Assembly (NCBI GenBank): GCA_047605615.1
Contig: JASGFI010000073.1
Location: 1 to 13,853 of the forward strand
DNA: 13,853 nt
Direction: 5' to 3'
Origin: Taibaiella sp047605615
GTDB lineage: Bacteria; Bacteroidota; Bacteroidia; Chitinophagales; Chitinophagaceae
Shown here: piece after piece, positions 1-6,245 of the stretch
Layout: each line of letters begins with the position of its first letter
How positions within the stretch are numbered: position 1 is the stretch's first letter
Made by a program: the position numbers and the translations under genes
Notes under the pieces: generated by a model
The model's database searches: none
What the model saw: the letters and a program-made list of their open reading frames with translations, nothing else
Told to the model about the DNA's origin: nothing

Positions 1-22
1 ATCAATCGAGTATGCTGCGTGA

Positions 23-724
23 TTATAAATATAATGCCGTCGGGTTAATATTATTGTTGGGCTCGTCAAAATCTGCCATTAATTTACAGAAATTACCCTT
101 TACATTTTCCCCACCCATACTGTCTATCACATTTTTGCCTGCAATTTTCAGGTGAAGGTCTTCGGTATTTATCGAGTCGCCGGAACCCGAAGTTCCAAAA
201 CCTACAAAAGTTCCGGTCTTGCCCTTCTTGTCCAGTTTATCGTACAACCTCGGAAAGCTGGCAATGCCATCTATTGGTTTCGTCAATTCTACAATCGCTA
301 AGTCGTAACTTGGGTTTTCGGTGGTGTCAACAAAATATTTTGGATGCATGTATAGTTTTTTGCCCTTTAGCTTTTTCCCGTTTATCACAAATTCGTAACC
401 CTCTATTGGTGCCAGCCTGGTGTTATAAGGCTGGTAAACAGTCCAAATCTTGCCTCCTAAATTCATTTTTTCTTCCTTTGTGTCCGAAATGATAAAACAG
501 TGCGCAGCAGTTAAAATATACCTTGGGCCAATGGCAACGCATGTGCCGCCTTCGGTGTCGGTTGTGTCGGGCGCATCCATTCGTTTAAAATACCCCACAC
601 AATCAAATTTTGGTTGTTGGGCATATTCCGTGTATGTTACAAGGTTCTTGTCGTGCCTCACAACAACCGAATAACCCTGGCAAGCCAAGAAAATTAAACA
701 CAAGGAAAGAAAATACTTTTTCAT
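23..724 (-). CDS. Trypsin-like (S1 family) exported serine protease, 3' end missing or frameshifted
   Basis: The 233-residue frame starts with MKKYFLSLCLIFLAC, a short signal peptide; FLAC could be a loose lipobox or the end of an ordinary Sec signal. The start at 724 was chosen because an upstream ATG (853) would put 43 unlikely residues before the signal. S1 family motifs are visible: TAAHC with catalytic His75, and SYDLAIVEL with catalytic Asp141. The third residue, the Ser of GDSGG, is absent: the frame stops at TAA (23-25) just where that motif is expected. Another minus-strand frame at 1-12 reads YSID, which resembles the residues that often precede GDSGG, so a frameshift near 25-35 is likely and the gene probably runs off the left edge. 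It lies after a terminator, so it should be transcribed on its own. Substrate unknown. Confidence 0.72.
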   Translation of the reverse strand: MKKYFLSLCLIFLACQGYSVVVRHDKNLVTYTEYAQQPKFDCVGYFKRMDAPDTTDTEGGTCVAIGPRYILTAAHCFIISDTKEEKMNLGGKIWTVYQPYNTRLAPIEGYEFVINGKKLKGKKLYMHPKYFVDTTENPSYDLAIVELTKPIDGIASFPRLYDKLDKKGKTGTFVGFGTSGSGDSINTEDLHLKIAGKNVIDSMGGENVKGNFCKLMADFDEPNNNINPTALYL

Positions 725-787
725 AAAAATGGAATTAGCCAATTTGGCAATGATGGAATTGAATGAAGCAGTTCGTAAACCAATACC

Positions 788-815
788 AAAAACAGCTACC
801 TGACCGATAGCTGTT
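788..815 (-). terminator. Intrinsic terminator of the beta-propeller lipoprotein gene
   Basis: On the minus strand AACAGCTA and TAGCTGTT form an 8-bp stem around a 9-base loop, and the 3' arm runs into five T residues. It sits 32 bases after the lipoprotein stop codon and before the protease start, separating the two transcripts. Confidence 0.75.
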
Positions 816-846
816 TCTCCGAAAAATAAAAGTTTAAGGCTATGTG

Positions 847-2016
847 CTACCATTTATAGCTGCCGCTAATGGAAGGCACCACCGCCCCACCCACGGTATC
901 AATTATCGGCGAAGTCTCCATTTGGCCGTATATATCTACTGGAAACATTTTTTGCGCACCAGTGGAAGCGTCCAGGCGGTACAGGTTTTTATCGAATCCG
1001 CCAAAATATACATCTCCATTGTAGATGAGCGGCGACGATTTTATCAAACCCGCAGTAACCCATTCCCAGTTTACCGTGCCGTCTATTATGTCCACACAAT
1101 AGAAATGGGCATCGTAGCTGCCAAAATAAACATACTGGTTGTACACCGCCGGCGAAGATTCTACGGCATCGCCGGTAAGCACTTTCCAGCGCAACAAACC
1201 TGTGGCAGAGTCCACCGAATAGAAGTTGCGGTCGTTGCTGCCAAACAATACGTTGCCGCCAATTTGTATGGGCGAGCTGCGCACCTGGCCGCCTGTCTTA
1301 TACTTCCAAGCCAAACTGTCGCTGGCCGTGGTGTTGAAGCAATACATATAACCATTATCGTTGCCTATGTAGCAGTACTTGTTGTTCACCACGCATGGGC
1401 TGGAATAGAAAGCTCCGGCATCGGGCGCGGTGGCTGTCCACACCTCTGCCAAGTCCTGGTTCAGGGCTACTACCTTGTTGTTCGCACCGGCCACTATCAA
1501 CGCTTGGCTGCCATCGGTTATATCTATGTCGTGTACGGTGGGCGATGCGTTAATGATGCCGCCTATGTTGTACGAAAGTACGTGCGGCGACACAAAATAA
1601 TCGTTCAGCGTACCGGGGTCAACGGCATAAATGGTAGTGCCCGAAGGAACAATCAGCACACCATTGCGCACCAAAGGCGTACCCTCTATGGCGGCACCAA
1701 AGGAACGGGTGGCTTCTTGCTCCCCGGTCAATGTATTCAGCTTGTACACCACACCGGTGGCGGTGGCTATGTACACCTTGTTGTTGTACACCAGCGGCGT
1801 GGCATGTACCTCGCCATCTACCGAAAATTGCCATTTCTTTTCGCCCGTCAAGGGGTCGAGCGCATAGACAATTTGGTTGTTGCTGCTTACGTACAATGTT
1901 TGGGTATATACATCGGGCAATGGCTCGTCCGAACTATAATCCTTACAAGAATAAAGGCCGGTTGCACACAACGTAACAGCCGTAGCCATAGCCAAAAATT
2001 GTATCCTAATATTCAT
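847..2016 (-). CDS. PQQ-like beta-propeller lipoprotein (BamB/outer membrane assembly-like fold)
   Basis: This is a predicted lipidated, surface or periplasmic beta-propeller. From the chosen start the signal peptide ends in LYSC, a lipobox with Cys24. The rest is a run of about eight repeats of roughly 40 residues. Each has an xSP or xTP turn followed by a strand such as VYFGSYDAHFYCVD and then a TG...W element, typical of PQQ enzyme-like repeats. No catalytic quinoprotein residues stand out, so a scaffold or binding role like that of BamB is more likely than a dehydrogenase. An alternative start at 2034 adds six residues, but a promoter at 2048-2079 would then leave a leader of about 8 bases; the start at 2016 gives about 26. 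The gene is isolated from murF-alr by 223 bases and is followed by a terminator. Exact function unknown. Confidence 0.82.
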   Translation of the reverse strand: MNIRIQFLAMATAVTLCATGLYSCKDYSSDEPLPDVYTQTLYVSSNNQIVYALDPLTGEKKWQFSVDGEVHATPLVYNNKVYIATATGVVYKLNTLTGEQEATRSFGAAIEGTPLVRNGVLIVPSGTTIYAVDPGTLNDYFVSPHVLSYNIGGIINASPTVHDIDITDGSQALIVAGANNKVVALNQDLAEVWTATAPDAGAFYSSPCVVNNKYCYIGNDNGYMYCFNTTASDSLAWKYKTGGQVRSSPIQIGGNVLFGSNDRNFYSVDSATGLLRWKVLTGDAVESSPAVYNQYVYFGSYDAHFYCVDIIDGTVNWEWVTAGLIKSSPLIYNGDVYFGGFDKNLYRLDASTGAQKMFPVDIYGQMETSPIIDTVGGAVVPSISGSYKW

Positions 2017-2047
2017 TCTGTCTTGGTTTTTCACGCTAAATTGCTCA

Positions 2048-2079
2048 CAATAATAAGCAATCTGTTTCTATTTTGCAAT
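2048..2079 (-). promoter_or_regulatory. Candidate Bacteroidota-type promoter of the lipoprotein gene
   Basis: On the minus strand TATTATTG (2048-2055) matches the -7 consensus TAnnTTTG at 7 of 8 positions. ATTG (2076-2079) lies 20 bases upstream, close to the expected -33 element. The predicted start of transcription is near 2042-2044. Confidence 0.45.
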
Positions 2080-2141
2080 GCCGCAAGGGCTATTTTTTGT
2101 TTTAACACCATTTATGGAAGATAGATAGCCCATTTTGTTGG

Positions 2142-2160
2142 CCCCACCCCACCCCTCCCC
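2142..2160 (-). other. G-quadruplex motif: four G4 runs with single-base loops
   Basis: The minus strand reads GGGGAGGGGTGGGGTGGGG, four runs of four G with loops A, T, T. It lies in the 197-base non-coding gap between murF-alr (ends 2240) and the lipoprotein coding region and its promoter, about 125 bases upstream of the chosen start codon. Single-base-loop, four-tetrad motifs are the most stable class of predicted DNA quadruplex. Whether it folds or has a role is unknown. Confidence 0.8.
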
Positions 2161-2239
2161 GGTGAGCATACCGACAAAAATACGGGTGCAGCGATTGGCC
2201 TATTTACAGTTTCATGTTGGTAGTAATATGGTTTGGGTT

Positions 2240-4741
2240 TTATTCGTTGAGGTATATCCTGTTCACCCTTTGCGATATGCCGGTCATTATTTCGTAAGGT
2301 ATGGTCTTGGCCCATGAGGCAAGCTGCGCTACCGGCAATTCGCTGCCAAATACCACTACCTCGTCGCCTACACGCACATTGTCTATGCCGGTAATGTTGA
2401 GCATGCACATATCCATGCACACCGAACCAATGACGGGTGCTTTTTGGCCATTCACCAGCATGTAAGCATTGCCGTTGCCAAAGTCGCGGAAGTACCCGTC
2501 GGCATAGCCTATGCTCACGGTGGCTATCCTGCTTGCTGCTTCCAATATGCCTTTGCGGCTGTAACCCACGGTTTCGCCGGCGGGCAAATCTTTTATTTGG
2601 GCTATGGTAGTTTTCAAGGTGGCTATATGCTGCAATTGGCCTTGTATTTTACCGCTCGAATCCACGCCGTACATGCCAATGCCCAAGCGTACCATATCGT
2701 AATACAACTCGGGGTGGCGGGTTATGCCGGTAGAATTGGCAAGGTGGCGTAGGGGCTTGTAGGGCAAGGCCGCCACCAGCGTTTCGGACATATTTTTGAA
2801 AGCCGCCGCCTGCTGCGCCGTGAACTGGTCGAAGCCCGGCTCGTCGCTTCCGGCCAAATGGCTGAAAATGCTTACCACACGGGCGGTTTCCGTTTGGTGC
2901 AAGGCATCTATTAGTGCGGGTATCTCGGCGGCCATGAAGCCCAAGCGGTGCATGCCCGTATCGAGCTTGATGTGGACGGGATATTGGCTAACATTGAGCG
3001 TTTTGGCCATCTGCCCGAACCTATCCAGCGAATCGAGGCTGAATATTTCCGGTTCCAGTTTCCAGCTAATCATCCTGTCGAACGAATCGGCTTCGGGACT
3101 CATCACCATTATGGGCATGGTGATGCCGGCCTTGCGCAAGGCCACGCCTTCGTCCACATAGGCTACCGTTAGGTAATCGAGGCCCACGTCCTGCAGCATA
3201 TTGGCAATCTCGTAGCTGCCGCTGCCATAGCTGTAAGCCTTTACCATGGCCATCATTTTTACTTTTGCGGGCAGCAGCTTCCGATATACGTTCAAGTTGT
3301 GGCGTATGGCCGACAGGTTTATTTCCAGTACGGTTTTGTGTATCTTTTGCTCCAATAATTTTTCTATTTTCTCGAACCTGAACATGCGCGCACCTTTCAG
3401 CAATATGGCTTCGTTGTCGAAGGTGATGAGGTGCAGTTGCCTCAGGAAATCTTCCGTAGATTTGAAGAAGATGCTCCTTGTCTTGCGGTATTTGCGGAAG
3501 GCCGCTTTGTGCTTGGACAATGCCGGCCCAATGCCTATTATCCTATGGATATTTTTTTGGCTTACCAAAGCCGCCACTTCTTCGTACAATTCGCCGTCGG
3601 GCTTGGCTATTTGCAGCATGTCAGAAAGGATGACCGTGCGGCGCGGGTGCTGCCTCTGTTGCTCCAGGAAATCGAGGGCAATTTGCAAGGAAGTCAAATC
3701 CGAATTGTAGGTGTCGTTTATCAGCGTGCAATTGTCGTTGCCGTGTACCAGTTCCAAGCGCATGGCCACGGGCGCCAGCTTTTCCATCCGCTCGGCTATG
3801 GTGGCATCGGCCATGCCCAATAGCAATAAAGCACACCAGCAATGAATGGCATTTTCCACCGAAGCACTGTCGGTAAAGGGAATTTTTATGGACAAATCCC
3901 GCGCCGCATAAATGCCGTTGATAAGGGTAAAGTGTCCTTCCTTTTTTACCTCGGTAATTTTCAAGGTGGCCTCACTTTTTTGCGACCAGGTAAAAAGCTC
4001 CAAAGGTTTTTCGTCGGCGATGTTGCGCACCAAGTTGCAATACTGTACTATGCTCTCGTTCAGTTCGTGGTGGTCCTTGCAATAAACGAGCTTGCCGGTA
4101 TGCCTGAACAGCACTAATTTTTCGTTTGTTTTCTGGCGTTGGTTCATGAAGCCCTCGCTGTGTGCTTCGCCTATATTGGTAAAAATGCCTATGTCGGGGT
4201 GCAGTATGCGTTCGTTCTGCGCCATTTCGCCGGGCTGCGATATGCCCGCCTCAAAAATGCCCAAGTTGTTTTCCGGCTTCATGCGCCAAACCGATAGCGG
4301 CACGCCTATCTGCGAATTATAGCTCTTGGGGCTGCGGACAATGTTGTAGTCGGGCTGCAACAGTTGGAACAACCATTCTTTCACTATGGTTTTGCCGTTG
4401 CTGCCCGTAATGCCTATTATGGGGAAACGGCATTGGTTGCGTATATATGCAGCCAATGTTTGCAATGCCGTAAGCGTATTGGGCACGGTCAGGAATGTGG
4501 CATCGGCAAAATCCGCGAAGGGCACTTCGTCGCTTACCAAGAAAGCCCTCACGCCTTTGTGGTAGGCATCGGCCAGGAACCCGTGCCCGTCGCGGTGATT
4601 GCCTTTTATGGCCATGAACAAACCATGTGCCGGGTTCACTATTTTTCTGCTGTCGAAAAGCAAGTCTGCTATTATCCTTCGTTCATCGTAAGTTCCGCTT
4701 ACCGTAGCCTTGGTAATCTTGACTATATCGGGGAGTTTCAT
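2240..4741 (-). CDS. murF-alr: Bifunctional UDP-MurNAc-tripeptide:D-Ala-D-Ala ligase / alanine racemase (MurF-Alr fusion)
   Basis: The protein has 833 residues in two enzymes. The N-terminal half (about 1-465) is MurF, which adds D-Ala-D-Ala to the UDP-MurNAc-tripeptide using ATP. Its P-loop GITGSNGKT is at 110-118, and SPKSYNSQIGVP (138-149) and NDTYNSD (342-348) are typical Mur ligase segments. The C-terminal half (about 470-833) is a PLP-dependent alanine racemase. MVKAYSYG supplies the PLP lysine Lys501, HLANSTG lies at 666-672, SIGYADGY holds the likely catalytic Tyr746, and VCMDM follows at 774-778. The racemase makes the D-Ala later used by MurF. This fusion is known in Bacteroidota, so it is a taxonomic marker rather than a novelty. 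The gene follows purM by 48 bases with no visible terminator and may be cotranscribed with it. Confidence 0.95.
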   Translation of the reverse strand: MKLPDIVKITKATVSGTYDERRIIADLLFDSRKIVNPAHGLFMAIKGNHRDGHGFLADAYHKGVRAFLVSDEVPFADFADATFLTVPNTLTALQTLAAYIRNQCRFPIIGITGSNGKTIVKEWLFQLLQPDYNIVRSPKSYNSQIGVPLSVWRMKPENNLGIFEAGISQPGEMAQNERILHPDIGIFTNIGEAHSEGFMNQRQKTNEKLVLFRHTGKLVYCKDHHELNESIVQYCNLVRNIADEKPLELFTWSQKSEATLKITEVKKEGHFTLINGIYAARDLSIKIPFTDSASVENAIHCWCALLLLGMADATIAERMEKLAPVAMRLELVHGNDNCTLINDTYNSDLTSLQIALDFLEQQRQHPRRTVILSDMLQIAKPDGELYEEVAALVSQKNIHRIIGIGPALSKHKAAFRKYRKTRSIFFKSTEDFLRQLHLITFDNEAILLKGARMFRFEKIEKLLEQKIHKTVLEINLSAIRHNLNVYRKLLPAKVKMMAMVKAYSYGSGSYEIANMLQDVGLDYLTVAYVDEGVALRKAGITMPIMVMSPEADSFDRMISWKLEPEIFSLDSLDRFGQMAKTLNVSQYPVHIKLDTGMHRLGFMAAEIPALIDALHQTETARVVSIFSHLAGSDEPGFDQFTAQQAAAFKNMSETLVAALPYKPLRHLANSTGITRHPELYYDMVRLGIGMYGVDSSGKIQGQLQHIATLKTTIAQIKDLPAGETVGYSRKGILEAASRIATVSIGYADGYFRDFGNGNAYMLVNGQKAPVIGSVCMDMCMLNITGIDNVRVGDEVVVFGSELPVAQLASWAKTIPYEIMTGISQRVNRIYLNE

Positions 4742-4789
4742 GTTTGCTGTACTGCTATCTTTTCAAAATAAGGTTTCATGGTTGCCGGT

Positions 4790-5959
4790 TCAATACTCGA
4801 AGCTGCCAAACTCGCTTTCTATCAACAAGCTGTTTTTCTCGGCGGCTTCCACATGGCCGCTTATTTGTGCTTCTATGTTGAACGTAGCGGCCAATGGCAC
4901 CAAGGCTTCGGCAGTGGCCCTATCGGTAAATATTTCTAAGCGTTGGCCCATGTTGAATACTTGGTACATCTCGCGCCAATCGGTGCCGGCAGCTTTTTGT
5001 ATCATGCGGAAGAGCGGCGGTGCAGCCAGCAAATTGTTTTTTACCACGCGCAAGCCTTGGGGCAAATAGTGCAGGCATTTGGTTTGCCCGCCGCCGCTGC
5101 AATGGACGATGCCGTGTATTTGGTCAAAATGGTTTTCCAGTATTTTCAATACCAAGGGGGCATAAGTACGCGTGGGCGACAGTATCATTTTGCCCGCATC
5201 CAAGGGTGTTTCGGTAGCATCGGTAAGTTTGTAGCTGCCGTTATATACCACGTCCGCAGGCAATGAGGGATCCACGCTTTCGGGGTACAGGGCGGCATAG
5301 TCGTGGTGCAACAATTCGTGGCGGGCGCTGGTAAGGCCATTGCTGCCCATGCCGCTGTTGTATTCGCCCTCGTAAATGGCCTGCCCGTAGGAGGCAAAAG
5401 ACACTATTGCGTCGCCCGGCGTTATATTGTCGGTAGTCACTATTTTGTTGCGCGGCATGCGGGCGGCCATGGTGCCATCTACTATTATGGTGCGCACCAC
5501 GTCGCCCACGTCGGCGGTTTCGCCGCCCATGAAGCGCACGTCTATGCCGTAGGTTTCCAAGGTGTCGAAAAATGCTTGTGTGCCGTTGATTACTTCGGCT
5601 ATCACCTCGCCCGGTATCAGGTGCTTGTTGCGGCCAATGGTGGAGCTATAGGTAAACGGCCCGGTGGCACCCACGCACAGCATGTCGTCTATGTTCATCA
5701 CTATGCTGTCTATGGCTATGCCCTTCCATACGCTCAGGTCGCCGGTTTCCTTCCAATACATATACGCCAAAATGGACTTGGTGCCCGCACCGTCGGCGTG
5801 CATGATGTTGCAATAAGCATCGTCATTGCCCCAATAATCGGGATATATCTTGCAAAATGCTTTTGGGAACAAGCCCTTGTCCAACCGGGCCACTGCCTTG
5901 TGTACGTCTTCTTTTTGTGCGGAAACGCCCCGCAAGGCGTAACGATTTTGAGGATTCAT
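4790..5959 (-). CDS. purM: Phosphoribosylformylglycinamidine cyclo-ligase (AIR synthetase)
   Basis: This enzyme closes the imidazole ring of aminoimidazole ribonucleotide in purine synthesis, using ATP, in the cytoplasm. The 389-residue product is of the longer Bacteroidota type. Recognisable segments are RGVSAQKEDVH near the N terminus, the nucleotide-binding HADGAGTK (54-61), DSIVMNIDDMLCVGA (84-98), FMGGETADVGD, GMGSNGLTSAR and HCSGGGQTK. I chose the ATG at 5959, giving MNPQNRYALRGVS, over one 24 bases upstream because family members usually begin shortly before RxxxRGVSA, and because a -7 box at 5981-5988 leaves room for only a short leader. It is upstream of murF-alr and probably leads that transcript. 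Confidence 0.94.
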   Translation of the reverse strand: MNPQNRYALRGVSAQKEDVHKAVARLDKGLFPKAFCKIYPDYWGNDDAYCNIMHADGAGTKSILAYMYWKETGDLSVWKGIAIDSIVMNIDDMLCVGATGPFTYSSTIGRNKHLIPGEVIAEVINGTQAFFDTLETYGIDVRFMGGETADVGDVVRTIIVDGTMAARMPRNKIVTTDNITPGDAIVSFASYGQAIYEGEYNSGMGSNGLTSARHELLHHDYAALYPESVDPSLPADVVYNGSYKLTDATETPLDAGKMILSPTRTYAPLVLKILENHFDQIHGIVHCSGGGQTKCLHYLPQGLRVVKNNLLAAPPLFRMIQKAAGTDWREMYQVFNMGQRLEIFTDRATAEALVPLAATFNIEAQISGHVEAAEKNSLLIESEFGSFEY

Positions 5960-5980
5960 GCAGCTAAATAACTTGGGGGG

Positions 5981-5988
5981 CAAAGTTA
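5981..5988 (-). promoter_or_regulatory. Candidate -7 promoter box of purM
   Basis: The minus strand reads TAACTTTG, a full match to the Bacteroidota -7 consensus TAnnTTTG, 21 bases before the chosen purM start. I could not find a good -33 TTG at the usual spacing, so this is only a partial promoter. Confidence 0.4.
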
Positions 5989-6036
5989 ATGCTTAAACAT
6001 GGCTTTGCATGGCTTAATTACCCACACCGTGGCGTG

Positions 6037-6088
6037 CGGCAAATGTTGGTGTTTTGCCGGGCAACGATGGCGGGTCGGTATTGTTGCC
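6037..6088. repeat. Two adjacent inverted repeats between purM and the tracrRNA
   Basis: CGGCAAA (6037-6043) and TTTGCCG (6053-6059) form a 7-bp stem with a 9-base loop. Directly next to it GGCAAC (6060-6065) and GTTGCC (6083-6088) form a 6-bp stem. Neither has a T tract on the minus strand. They could be a regulator-binding site upstream of purM or a structured RNA 3' to the tracrRNA terminator. No other gene is visible in this 110-base gap. Confidence 0.35.
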
Positions 6089-6105
6089 GTTTTGGCCAAC
6101 AGTAA

Positions 6106-6138
6106 ACAAAAAACGAGGCGAACTTGCGAACGCCCCGT
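6106..6138 (-). terminator. Intrinsic terminator of the tracrRNA
   Basis: On the minus strand ACGGGGCG (6131-6138) pairs with CGCCTCGT (6113-6120) in an 8-bp stem with one G-T wobble and a 10-base loop. It is followed by six T residues (6108-6113) and more T-rich sequence. In tracrRNAs this hairpin is also the 3' structural element of the mature RNA. Confidence 0.85.
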
Positions 6139-6168
6139 AGTAAATGTTTTCACAACGGAATAATCCTT

Positions 6169-6184
6169 ATTGTGAATTGCTTTC
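6169..6184 (-). repeat. CRISPR anti-repeat within the tracrRNA
   Basis: The plus strand here reads ATTGTGAATTGCTTTC. The transcribed strand of the terminal CRISPR repeat begins GTTGTGAATTGCTTTC, identical except for the first base, which still allows a G-U pair. This match gives the direction of both RNAs. Confidence 0.9.
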
Positions 6185-6189
6185 GATGA

Positions 6190-6221
6190 CAAATGTAGTG
6201 TTTTTTTCTGTACATTACAAG
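6190..6221 (-). promoter_or_regulatory. tracrRNA promoter, inside the cas9 leader
   Basis: On the minus strand TACATTTG (6190-6197) is a full match to the -7 consensus TAnnTTTG. CTTG (6218-6221) lies exactly 20 bases upstream as the -33 element. Transcription would start near 6184-6187, right before the anti-repeat. The promoter occupies bases 25-56 upstream of the cas9 start codon, so tracrRNA and cas9 initiation may interfere. Confidence 0.75.
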
Positions 6222-6245
6222 CCAAAACGTAACAAACACCACCTT

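Larger units (their letters stand above)
6106..6187 (-). ncRNA. tracrRNA of the type II-C CRISPR-Cas9 system
   Basis: The RNA (about 80 bases) pairs with the CRISPR repeat, recruits RNase III for crRNA maturation and anchors the guide in Cas9. Its 5' part carries the anti-repeat GAAAGCAATTCACAAT (minus strand of 6169-6184), complementary to the first 16 bases of the repeat seen at the right end of the window, with one G-U pair. Then comes AAGGATTATTCCGT, which resembles the nexus hairpin of other Cas9 tracrRNAs (GGA/UCC stem), then GTTGTGAAAAC, and finally the terminator hairpin. A promoter lies immediately upstream. It is transcribed away from cas9. The 5' end is estimated from the -7 box and could be off by a few bases. 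Confidence 0.88.

Noticed and set aside
175..190. GSGDS in the protease as the catalytic serine motif
   Set aside because: It lacks the following GG and is only about 43 residues after the catalytic Asp, too close for the S1 fold; it is probably a loop.
844..2124. A 426-codon open frame on the plus strand opposite the lipoprotein gene
   Set aside because: It lies antisense to a clear beta-propeller gene with signal peptide and repeats, has no recognisable domain and reflects codon bias of the real gene.
2175..2182. TATTTTTG on the minus strand as a second promoter of the lipoprotein gene
   Set aside because: It matches the -7 consensus but has no -33 element at the expected spacing, and a better candidate lies at 2048-2079.
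3128..3143. 16-base perfect palindrome GGCCTTGCGCAAGGCC in the racemase part of murF-alr
   Set aside because: Within GC-rich coding sequence and short enough to occur by chance; no partner site or T tract.
5303..5971. A 222-codon open frame on the plus strand opposite purM
   Set aside because: Antisense to unmistakable PurM motifs; its composition (rich in H, Y, G, V) is typical of a shadow frame.
5986..6225. A 79-codon minus-strand frame across the purM to cas9 gap
   Set aside because: It coincides with the tracrRNA, its promoter and terminator and has no protein-like features.
6144..6245. Extended N terminus for Cas9 from ATG codons at 6144 or 6186
   Set aside because: The extension overlaps the tracrRNA and its promoter, and RuvC-I of Cas9 normally begins within about ten residues of the start.
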